Positions 1-7,082 of a stretch of DNA of 34,591 nucleotides are shown here, piece after piece. A program made the position numbers and the translations under genes. The notes under the pieces are model-generated. The model did no database searches. It was not told where the DNA came from and saw nothing but the letters and a program-made list of their open reading frames with translations. This DNA is from JBOFMT01 sp051658525 (GTDB lineage Bacteria > Bacillota_I > Bacilli_A > Erysipelotrichales > Erysipelotrichaceae). Numbering within the stretch: position 1 is the first letter of the stretch; every line of letters starts with the position of its first letter. The stretch spans positions 1 through 34,591 of the forward strand of contig JBOFMT010000108.1 of the NCBI GenBank assembly GCA_051658525.1, read 5' to 3'.

Positions 1-790
1 CCATCATTTCTTTTGCCATATCTACGTCACGAATACGTGATTCAGCTGCAACCAAGTTTTCTGATGTTGTATTTTGGTTGTTGATTGTGTGCTCTAAACG
101 ATTTTGAAGTGAACCATATGTTGCACGTTGTGTATTTACTGCAGAGATTGCAGCTTCAACTGCATCACTAGTTAATTCAACATTCGCTACTGTAGCTGCT
201 CCACCATCTTCATCTTCATCTTCAACTACTGGTTTCATTAGTCCTTTTGCTGGTGCGAGAGTAGTAGTTGCATCTTTAATAGTAACTTTTCCTTCACCAT
301 TAGCACCAAGTACTATTTCTACATCAGAACCAGTTGATTCTGCACCTTCAGCAGCAGCTGCTGCTGTATCAGAAGTACCATTAAATACATTTCTACCATT
401 AAATTTTGTAGTATCGATAATGTTGTCAATTTCTTCAGACAATGATGTTAATTCCAAATCAATGTTCGCTTTATCTTCTTCACTGTAAGTACCATTCGAT
501 TTTTGTACTACTAGTTCTTTCATGCGTGTCAACATTGAGTTAACTTCGGTTAAAGCACCCTCAGCTGTTTGGATGTATGAAATACCATCTTGTGCATTAC
601 TAGTTGCTTGATCCAATCCACGGATTTGGCTACGCATTTTTTCTGAAATAGAAAGTCCTGCTGCATCATCTCCTGCACGGTTGATACGGAAACCTGAAGA
701 TAATTTCTCCATGTTTTTAGAAACATTGTTTTGGTTAACGTTTGAATTTCTGTGGGCATTCAATGCCATAATGTTGTGTTGAATTCTCAT
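1..790 (-). CDS. hag: Flagellin, 3' end cut by window edge
   Basis: Flagellin subunit of the filament, exported through the flagellar type III apparatus. About 263 residues are visible from the ATG at 790, with AAGGAGG seven to eight bases upstream. The N-terminus has the classic D0/D1 signature (MRIQHNIMALNAHRN, then LSSGFRINRAGDDAAGLSISEKMR), and the last visible residues contain the conserved C-terminal D1 motif AAESRIRDVDMAKEMM. Only about 30-40 residues should be missing, so this is a short flagellin of roughly 300 residues. The variable middle is small: an alanine run, a short beta-like segment and an acidic block (EDEDEDGG, near bases 200-220), in place of large D2/D3 domains. It is last in the minus-strand flagellar cluster, has its own sigma28-type promoter and is not co-terminated with fliY. 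The symbol hag is used as in Bacillus; fliC is equivalent. Confidence 0.95.
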   Translation of the reverse strand, partial: MRIQHNIMALNAHRNSNVNQNNVSKNMEKLSSGFRINRAGDDAAGLSISEKMRSQIRGLDQATSNAQDGISYIQTAEGALTEVNSMLTRMKELVVQKSNGTYSEEDKANIDLELTSLSEEIDNIIDTTKFNGRNVFNGTSDTAAAAAEGAESTGSDVEIVLGANGEGKVTIKDATTTLAPAKGLMKPVVEDEDEDGGAATVANVELTSDAVEAAISAVNTQRATYGSLQNRLEHTINNQNTTSENLVAAESRIRDVDMAKEMM

Positions 791-817
791 TGTAATTTCC
801 TCCTTGAAATTGTATGT

Positions 818-833
818 GCGAAATCCTTTTCGC
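818..833 (-). promoter_or_regulatory. Flagellin leader hairpin with AGGA loop, candidate CsrA site
   Basis: On the minus strand the leader reads GCGAAA-AGGA-TTTCGC: a perfect 6-bp stem presenting GGA in a four-base loop. It lies about 13 bases upstream of the AAGGAGG ribosome binding site (799-805), which itself contains a second GGA. This is the arrangement CsrA uses on the Bacillus hag leader: one hairpin-loop site plus one site on the Shine-Dalgarno. The stem and loop are seen directly; CsrA binding is inferred, and no csrA or fliW gene lies inside the window. Confidence 0.55.
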
Positions 834-843
834 TCTTTGAGTC

Positions 844-864
844 GTAATTGGAGCTCTCAATTAC
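844..864 (-). promoter_or_regulatory. Second inverted repeat in flagellin 5' leader
   Basis: GTAATTG-N7-CAATTAC is a perfect 7-bp inverted repeat with a seven-base loop. It lies just downstream of the predicted flagellin transcription start (about 871), so it should form the 5'-proximal stem-loop of the mRNA. It may stabilise the long-lived flagellin transcript. The repeat is clear; its function is inferred. Confidence 0.45.
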
Positions 865-877
865 TCTCTCACTCTAT

Positions 878-904
878 TTATCGGTAGGAAATTACGTTAG
901 TTAA
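878..904 (-). promoter_or_regulatory. Sigma28 (SigD/FliA-type) promoter of flagellin
   Basis: Read on the minus strand, TTAA (901-904), a 15-base spacer and ACCGATAA (878-885) match the sigma28 consensus TAAA-N15-GCCGATAA closely and with exact spacing. The start site would be near 871, giving a leader of about 80 nt. The promoter sits about 20 bases past the fliY stop codon, so flagellin can be made independently of the large operon once the sigma factor encoded at 4279-5007 is active. Confidence 0.8.
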
Positions 905-922
905 TCTAATTTTACTATTTTT

Positions 923-1828
923 TTAATTTTCGTTGCTAACTAATCCTGAGACATTGATAATTTCTGTTACACGAACAGCAAAGTTCTCATCAATCACAAC
1001 AACATCACCACGAGCAATGAGTTGACCATTCACTACGATATCCACAGGAGCTCCTGTTTGTTTTTCTAATTCTAAGACATACCCTTGAGAAAAATTCATG
1101 ATATCTTTGATTTTACGCTTGGTTTTCCCTAATTCAATACTTACATGAAGCGGAACATTCATGATTAAGTCTAAGTTTTGTTTCTTATCTGCAGTATGCA
1201 GAGGTTGTTGTTTGATATTAAAGGTTGGTACTGCAATCTCTTTTACTCCAACTTCATCTGCCTGGGTAGACTCTACGACAGGTAAAGCAGTCTCTTGTTT
1301 TTCTAATGCTTTTTCCCAACTAGAATCGAAGATGATATCTACTTGTGTTGTACGTTCTGCTAGTGTCAACGTAATCGTAGCAACAATGATTTTTTCACTC
1401 AAGTATGCATCATAATAATCTGGTACTTGGAACAATTTGGTTTGACTCTCTTTACAAGTAAGTTCTTTTCCAGTAAAACTTCCAATCGCTTGGTGAAAAC
1501 TAGCTAATGTTGGTGAGATGATTTCTTGAAATGCACTAAGTGAAAAATCATCTAAGGCTTCTTGTTCACCTAAAAGATTACCCAACAAGGCAGTAACATC
1601 TTCTGGTTGAAACATCCACAACAATAAAGGTTGGTTCCCTGCATCTAGTTCACTCTCAACCACAACATGCGAATTGCTATAACGTTCCAATGTGCTACGG
1701 TTCGAACTTACGATATGTTGAGGTTCCAGTGTCACAACATGACCAATCAAATTCGATATTTTTTCTGCTGCTGGCTGTAATCCAACACGTAAGATTTCTT
1801 GTATCTCTTCCATTGTTTTTTGTGTCAT
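923..1828 (-). CDS. fliY: Flagellar motor switch protein FliY/FliN family (copy 1)
   Basis: Switch-complex (C-ring) protein of about 301 residues. The C-terminal SpoA/FliN domain spans roughly residues 218-301 (VPLHVSIELGKTKRKIKDI, then PVDIVVNGQLIARGDVVVIDENFAVRV). The N-terminal part resembles the CheC-like domain of Bacillus FliY. I place the start at the ATG at 1828, preceded by AGAGGAAACC; an upstream in-frame ATG at 1855 would overlap fliM by 17 bases and has a poorer ribosome site. Aligned by eye with CheC/FliY, the two E-x-x-N phosphatase motifs are E11..R14 and E102..S105, so both catalytic Asn residues look replaced. The protein begins directly at the first CheC helix, without the EIDALL-type CheY-binding peptide found in Bacillus FliY. 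It is the last gene of the long operon, and no terminator is visible before flagellin. Confidence 0.88.
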   Translation of the reverse strand: MTQKTMEEIQEILRVGLQPAAEKISNLIGHVVTLEPQHIVSSNRSTLERYSNSHVVVESELDAGNQPLLLWMFQPEDVTALLGNLLGEQEALDDFSLSAFQEIISPTLASFHQAIGSFTGKELTCKESQTKLFQVPDYYDAYLSEKIIVATITLTLAERTTQVDIIFDSSWEKALEKQETALPVVESTQADEVGVKEIAVPTFNIKQQPLHTADKKQNLDLIMNVPLHVSIELGKTKRKIKDIMNFSQGYVLELEKQTGAPVDIVVNGQLIARGDVVVIDENFAVRVTEIINVSGLVSNEN

Positions 1829-1838
1829 ATGGTTTCCT

Positions 1839-2768
1839 CTATCTTTCTTGTTCAATCAACTGACTGATTTTCACGGCTTTTCTTGTTTTTGTTTCACCTA
1901 GTTTAGCTTCAAACCAAGGGGTATTGTTTGCACTAATCGTAATATTGCTGTCAAAACGTTTGGTTAGTGGAATAACATCACCAACTTGCAATTGTAAGAT
2001 ATCATGAAGATCGATATCCAACTCATCGAGTGTCGCCGTAAGCTCTACACTGGCTGCTTGTAAACTATCCATAATTGCTTGTTTTTGTAACTCTTCTTTA
2101 TCTATATCTTGCTTCTTTGTCGAACGCGAAAATTTTGGAGTAAAGCGTTCCATCATTTTTTCTAAACTTAGCGCTGACATACAAACAGAGAATTGTGTTT
2201 GCAGATGGTCAATCGTCATACCAAAGGACACATTCATGACTATGTCTTCCGGTGCCATAACTTGTACGAGTCTTGGATTGGTTTCAATGCTCTTCAACAT
2301 GGCATCCAACTCCAAGTGTTTGCTCCAACTCGATTCAATGGAACGATTCATTTTAGAGAAGATGCTATCGAAGATCGTTAATTCGATTTCGGTAAAATCA
2401 CGTTGTAATGCTACCATCTTTCCAGAACCACCCAATAATTTATCAATCAGATAAAACCCAAAGGTAGGTTCAAAATTAATTAACATCGTTGCTTCATCCA
2501 TACTTTGATCGAGTGGTAAAATTTCAAAGTTCGTCATAATCGTGTTTTCATCAATCGCATTACTGTATTCATAATAACGTTGCTCTTCGATTTTCTCTAC
2601 GTGAATCTCACATACCACTCGGGTTAATGACGTCAAATGCGTCGTAAGACTGCGTGCAAAATTTTCATGCAAACTTTCTATCGTACGTTGTTGTTCTTTT
2701 CCAAATTTCTTTGGGGACCGAAAATCATATTTTTTTACTTGTTGTTCTTTGTTCGCTTTACTGACCAT
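1839..2768 (-). CDS. fliM: Flagellar motor switch protein FliM
   Basis: C-ring protein that links FliG to FliN/FliY and normally receives CheY-P. It has 309 residues. The core begins almost at once (KKYDFRSPKKF at residues 12-22), carries the GGSG motif of the middle domain at 113-116, and ends in a SpoA domain from about residue 225 (LDIDLHDILQLQVGDVIPL). The start ATG at 2768 is preceded by an AGGAAAGGGGAA ribosome site. Only about a dozen residues precede the core, so the usual N-terminal LSQxEIDALL peptide that binds CheY-P is absent. The 27 bases up to the flgG stop are too few to encode it from an earlier start. The gene overlaps the ribosome site of fliY. Confidence 0.93.
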   Translation of the reverse strand: MVSKANKEQQVKKYDFRSPKKFGKEQQRTIESLHENFARSLTTHLTSLTRVVCEIHVEKIEEQRYYEYSNAIDENTIMTNFEILPLDQSMDEATMLINFEPTFGFYLIDKLLGGSGKMVALQRDFTEIELTIFDSIFSKMNRSIESSWSKHLELDAMLKSIETNPRLVQVMAPEDIVMNVSFGMTIDHLQTQFSVCMSALSLEKMMERFTPKFSRSTKKQDIDKEELQKQAIMDSLQAASVELTATLDELDIDLHDILQLQVGDVIPLTKRFDSNITISANNTPWFEAKLGETKTRKAVKISQLIEQER

Positions 2769-2795
2769 ACTGTGTTCCCCTTTCCTCTACTCTAC

Positions 2796-3527
2796 TTAAC
2801 GTAAGTTATTTACGATTTCTTCAATTTGATCTGCTGTTTGGATCACTCTAGCATTCAATTGGAAGGCACGTTGCCCTTCCATCAGTTGCACCATACCTGT
2901 ACCCATATCCAAGTTGCTCATTTCCAAGGCTCCTTGTACGAGATTGGTTTTACTATCAGCTCCAAGTACTGTTGGTAACCCACTCGCTGTAGTTGCATAA
3001 AATCCAGTGGCATTCGCTTTTTCTAATCCGTCTAGATTTTCAAATACAAACACACCCAGTTGTTCGAGTGCAGATGCTGCATCAATGGTTCCATCTTCCA
3101 AGGTAGCAAGACGAATCGGTTGAAGATTGCTATCCAATACAAAACTGCCATCTGCTCGAACCAAATAGTTTTCTTCACCGCTACGCCCTACATAGAAACT
3201 TCCATCTCTCGTATACGTAATCGCATTTCCATCGTTTATGGCAAAAAATCCTTCTCCCATGATTGCGAAATCAAGTAAATTATCGGTACGTTGCAAAGCA
3301 CCTTGAGTAAAGTTTGTCTTCGTCCCTGCTAGTTTTACCCCATGACCCTGTAAGATGTTTGTCGTTTTATCATTGCTATTGATTTGTTGGTAAACCAAGT
3401 CATCGAAATCACTATTCGCTGCTTTGTATCCATTTGTTGATACGTTCGCCATATTATTTGCAATATTATCAATATTTTTTTGATGTGATTGTAATGCGGT
3501 TTGTGCATTATAGAAAGCTATGTTCAT
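2796..3527 (-). CDS. flgG: Flagellar distal rod protein FlgG (FlhP-like)
   Basis: Rod protein of 243 residues. The N-terminal rod/hook signature is ALQSHQKNIDNIANNMANVSTNGYKA, the middle has NLLDFAIMGEGFFAI, and the C-terminal helix is GALEMSNLDMGTGMVQLMEGQRAFQLNARVIQTAD. The length and the GALExSNxD motif fit FlgG or Bacillus FlhP. It follows its paralogue with an 11-base gap and precedes fliM by 27 bases. The ribosome site is GGGGGAAT. It is secreted through the export gate without a cleavable signal peptide. Its exact identity relative to FlgF is less certain than the family call. Confidence 0.87.
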   Translation of the reverse strand: MNIAFYNAQTALQSHQKNIDNIANNMANVSTNGYKAANSDFDDLVYQQINSNDKTTNILQGHGVKLAGTKTNFTQGALQRTDNLLDFAIMGEGFFAINDGNAITYTRDGSFYVGRSGEENYLVRADGSFVLDSNLQPIRLATLEDGTIDAASALEQLGVFVFENLDGLEKANATGFYATTASGLPTVLGADSKTNLVQGALEMSNLDMGTGMVQLMEGQRAFQLNARVIQTADQIEEIVNNLR

Positions 3528-3538
3528 CTTGATTCCCC

Positions 3539-4282
3539 CTAGATTTTACCGATTTCACTTACGGTTTTCGCATCGATTTGATCAATGGCTTTTAAGGTAT
3601 TCGCCATACTTTGAAAATTACGTTGCACTTCAATTAAATTACTCGTTTCTTGATTCACATCAACATTCGAACCTTCCAGTGCACCCTGAAAAATGAGTGG
3701 TGTCGTTAGTTCTAAATCTAGTGCACCACGATTGAGATACATCCCATTGGGTTGCTTTTCTAGTGTATCTAAATTTTCAGGTGCCACAATCCATAGTTGA
3801 TCAACAAACTGATTGTTTTCATCAAAAATTTGTCCTTGTGCATTGATGGTAAAGCGATCGTTTTCTAGTTGGATTTCACCAACTCGTCCCATGACTCTAC
3901 CAACACCTGGCAACACTAAGTATCCTTCTAAATCCAGAGCAAAGGAACCATTGCGTGTTAAATAGGTCTGATTTCCACTGCTGATTTGAAAAAATCCATC
4001 CCCACCAATTGCAACATCCAATGCACGCTCTGTTTCTTGTAAATCTCCTTGTGTAAAGTTGGTATGGATGCCATCCACTTGTTGTCTAGCATATCCAGTA
4101 CCAATTTGGGTTTTTCCATTCGCATCTACACGTAGTTTTAGTGTTTCATCAAACGTAGATACGAGTACTTGTTCACTCTTATAGCCACTTGTTTTGATGT
4201 TTGCTAAGTTATTCCCCATGGTATTCAATTTCTTTTGTTGAACCAGCATCGCTTGTGCTGCATTATAAAACGCTGTACTCAT
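3539..4282 (-). CDS. flgF: Flagellar rod protein FlgF/FlgG family (FlhO-like)
   Basis: Second rod-type protein, 247 residues. It carries the same layout as its neighbour: LNTMGNNLANIKTSGYKSE near the N-terminus, ERALDVAIGGDGFFQI in the middle, and GALEGSNVDVNQETSNLIEVQRNFQSMANTL at the C-terminus. The start overlaps the sigma factor stop codon in an ATGA arrangement, so the two are translationally coupled. In Bacillus the equivalent pair flhO-flhP is a separate transcription unit; here it is placed between the sigma factor and fliM. I chose flgF from gene order; flgG would also be a defensible family name. Confidence 0.8.
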   Translation of the reverse strand: MSTAFYNAAQAMLVQQKKLNTMGNNLANIKTSGYKSEQVLVSTFDETLKLRVDANGKTQIGTGYARQQVDGIHTNFTQGDLQETERALDVAIGGDGFFQISSGNQTYLTRNGSFALDLEGYLVLPGVGRVMGRVGEIQLENDRFTINAQGQIFDENNQFVDQLWIVAPENLDTLEKQPNGMYLNRGALDLELTTPLIFQGALEGSNVDVNQETSNLIEVQRNFQSMANTLKAIDQIDAKTVSEIGKI

Positions 4283-5007
4283 TGAGGTTCCTCCATCATA
4301 AATTGTTTTAATGTATGTAATGCTTTGCTATGAATTTGACTCACGCGCGCTGGACTTACATCCAATACTTGGGCGACTTCATGAAAGGCTAAGTTTTCAA
4401 AGTAGTAAAGACTTAAGACCAATTTTGATTTATCATCCAAGCGTTCAATGCAGGCTGCAAGTTGCGCTTGTTGTTGTTTTTGATCAAAGATTGCTTTTGG
4501 AGTTGCAACCTCCATTGTGACGCGTGGTTCTACACCTAGTTCCATCAATCCATCCAAAGAACTTAAATTAGCCTTCGCTAGTTCCTGATAGTGGAGATGT
4601 AATTCCACAGGTTCGATGCCAAGAGCAGTACAAAGTTCTGCTTCACTTGGTTCACGCAATAGGCGATGAGAAAGTTCTTGTTGTGCAGTTTGAATTTTTT
4701 TAGCCATTTGTCGTACTCTACGAGGTGCAAAATCTTGTTTTCTTAATTGATCAATTAGATTTTGTTTGAGCCTAGTGTACGTATAGGCTTGAAAACTAAT
4801 GCCCTTGCTTTGATCAAAGCGTTCCACACAATCAACCAAACAAACCATCCCATCCGATACCACATCCTCAAAATCCATTTGTGGGTGATATAGATGTCGC
4901 GTTTGTTTCGCAAGTTGTTTTACGAGTGGCAAAGCCAGTTCGATCACTTGGTTACGTTGTGCAGTGGTTTTATTGCTTGCGTAAAGCTCTAGAGCCGAAT
5001 CTAACAT
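4279..5007 (-). CDS. fliA: RNA polymerase sigma factor for flagellar late genes (SigD/FliA/WhiG family)
   Basis: Sigma-70 family protein of 242 residues, the usual length for sigma28. Region 2 is visible at residues 30-90 (DFEDVVSDGMVCLVDCVERFD, then SFQAYTYTRLKQNLIDQLRKQ). Region 3 follows (APRRVRQMAKKIQTAQQEL, REPSEAEL), and region 4 with a helix-turn-helix ends the protein (FENLAFHEVAQVLDVSPARVSQIHSKAL). It directs polymerase to promoters such as the one in front of flagellin in this window. The gene is the 23rd of 27 in the operon, about 18 kb from the operon promoter. No anti-sigma factor FlgM gene is in the window. The symbol sigD would be equally good. Confidence 0.92.
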   Translation of the reverse strand: MLDSALELYASNKTTAQRNQVIELALPLVKQLAKQTRHLYHPQMDFEDVVSDGMVCLVDCVERFDQSKGISFQAYTYTRLKQNLIDQLRKQDFAPRRVRQMAKKIQTAQQELSHRLLREPSEAELCTALGIEPVELHLHYQELAKANLSSLDGLMELGVEPRVTMEVATPKAIFDQKQQQAQLAACIERLDDKSKLVLSLYYFENLAFHEVAQVLDVSPARVSQIHSKALHTLKQFMMEEPQ

Positions 5008-5027
5008 ATGCTCCCCCTTGTATATTG

Positions 5028-7082
5028 TTAAATGGTAATATTTCCCAATGCTTGAATTTGAACGTTGTTATCTACTTCATTAAAGGATAAGACTACAACA
5101 TTGGGTATAAACTGATCGACTAATTTTTTATAATAGGTTCTAACAATCGGAGAAGTAAGAATAATCGAGTGAGGTACCAAGTCCTTCACTTTATCGACCT
5201 CTTGTGATGTCACCTGAATAATTTTCTGCATGACATTGGGTTCAAGTGCTAAGTAACTTCCATTATCTACTTTTTTTACACTTTCCATAATCATATTTTC
5301 AATATTCGTATCGAGTGTAATCACCTTTAGACTACGAGCATCTGCAAATTTAGAGGTAATGGTCCGTTTTAATGCTTGTCGTACATATTCACTCAACACA
5401 TCCATATCACGCATACTCGTTGCATAATCCCCTAAGGTTTCTAAGATGGTTTCCATATCGCGGATACTCACTTGTTCCGACAATAAATTTGCTAGTACTT
5501 TTTGTAAGGTTGGAATGGTTACTACACTTGGTACTAAATCATTCACCAACGCTTCATTGCTTTTCTTTAAGTTACTTAAGATGTTGTTGATTTCTTGTCG
5601 GGTAATCAGTTCGGCGATATGTTTTTTAATGACTTCACTCATATGCGTCACGATGACACTGGTAGGATCAATTAGCGTGTAACCTGCAATTTCAGCTTTG
5701 ATCCGATCCGCTTCGCTAATCCATTTCGCCGCCAATCCAAATGCTGGTTCGATCGTATCAATCCCATCAATTTCATCACTAACATCTCCCGCAGCTATCG
5801 CTAAATAGTAATCAACTAACACATCACCACGAGCAACTTCTTCGCCTTTGAGACGAATGGTATATTGATTGGGATTTAGATTTGCACTGTCCTTTAATTT
5901 GACACTCGGTACCACCATACCCATTTCTAAAGCATAATTTTTACGGAACATCACGATACGTTCAATAAAACTTCCCCCACTAGCTTCATCAATCAAAGGA
6001 ATTAAGGAATATCCAAATTCCATCTCAATTGCTTCTACACTTAATAGGTTGTAGACATTATCAATGTTACGATAGAAACTAGCTTCACTCGTCATTTCTT
6101 CCACAGGTGCTAACTCTTCTTGTTCTTGTTGTGCTTCCTCTGCTTTCATCTTTTTACTTTGTGTATACCCTAAAGCAAATAAGATACCGGCAATGAGTAA
6201 GATTTGTGGCTTGGGAAAGCCTGGAATGAGTAACAATGAGCATATAATGATACTTGCCATCATCAAGACTCTTGGCTGTGATAAGAACTGTTTAACGAGT
6301 TCGGTATTTAAGTTAGCTTCACTTGCACTTCTTGTAACAACAATACCCGTTGCTACAGAAATTAGGAGTGCTGGAAACTGCGAAATCAAACCATCTCCTA
6401 CCGTAGCGGTAGAATAGATGGTTACAATTTCATTAAAACCACCTGAGTTGTTCATAAAGCCAACAATGAAACCACCAATTAAGTTAATGAGCGTAACGAT
6501 AATACTAACAATCGCATCCCCCTTAACAAATTTACTAGCTCCATCCATCGCTCCAAAGAAGTCCGCTTCCCGCTGGATTTTACTACGGCGAGAGCGTGCT
6601 GTTGCTTCATCGATTAACCCACTTGATAAATCCGCATCGATTGCCATTTGTTTTCCAGGCATCGCATCTAGGGTAAAACGTGCCGTAACTTCCGCAACAC
6701 GTTCACTCCCTTTGGAAATAACCATAAATTGGACAATAACAATAATTAAAAAGATGACCAACCCAACAAAGGCATTGCCTCGAATAACAAAGTCACCAAA
6801 CGTTTTTACTACTTCTCCCGCATAGCCATTATTTAGTAAGATCAAACGGGTAGAAGAGATATTTAGTGCCAAACGAAACAAAGTCGTTAAGAGCAAGAGA
6901 CTTGGAAAGATGGAAAATTCCAAAGCTTCTGATATATTCATGGAAATCAATAAGATAATAAATGAAATGGATAAGTTTAAGACAAACATCATGTCCAATA
7001 ACCAACTTGGTAATGGTATGATAATTAAGAGCACCATTAAGATGACAACGATCGAAGCCGACCCTTTAAAATATTTACTCAT
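5028..7082 (-). CDS. flhA: Flagellar biosynthesis protein FlhA
   Basis: Export-gate component of the flagellar type III secretion system, 684 residues, full length. The N-terminal half has about eight membrane segments and the conserved cytoplasmic loop (RFTLDAMPGKQMAIDADLSSG, then RREADFFGAMDGASKFVKGD-like residues around 150-195). The soluble C-terminal half (from about residue 325) forms the nonameric ring that docks export substrates and chaperones. The ATG at 7082 immediately follows the flhB stop, with GAAGGGAG inside the flhB end as ribosome site. In most Bacilli flhF and flhG follow; here the sigma factor follows directly after 20 bases. Confidence 0.96.
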   Translation of the reverse strand: MSKYFKGSASIVVILMVLLIIIPLPSWLLDMMFVLNLSISFIILLISMNISEALEFSIFPSLLLLTTLFRLALNISSTRLILLNNGYAGEVVKTFGDFVIRGNAFVGLVIFLIIVIVQFMVISKGSERVAEVTARFTLDAMPGKQMAIDADLSSGLIDEATARSRRSKIQREADFFGAMDGASKFVKGDAIVSIIVTLINLIGGFIVGFMNNSGGFNEIVTIYSTATVGDGLISQFPALLISVATGIVVTRSASEANLNTELVKQFLSQPRVLMMASIIICSLLLIPGFPKPQILLIAGILFALGYTQSKKMKAEEAQQEQEELAPVEEMTSEASFYRNIDNVYNLLSVEAIEMEFGYSLIPLIDEASGGSFIERIVMFRKNYALEMGMVVPSVKLKDSANLNPNQYTIRLKGEEVARGDVLVDYYLAIAAGDVSDEIDGIDTIEPAFGLAAKWISEADRIKAEIAGYTLIDPTSVIVTHMSEVIKKHIAELITRQEINNILSNLKKSNEALVNDLVPSVVTIPTLQKVLANLLSEQVSIRDMETILETLGDYATSMRDMDVLSEYVRQALKRTITSKFADARSLKVITLDTNIENMIMESVKKVDNGSYLALEPNVMQKIIQVTSQEVDKVKDLVPHSIILTSPIVRTYYKKLVDQFIPNVVVLSFNEVDNNVQIQALGNITI

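Noticed and set aside
6418..6825. 135-residue plus-strand ORF opposite flhA
   Set aside because: It lies wholly inside the conserved flhA membrane region, without promoter or ribosome site.
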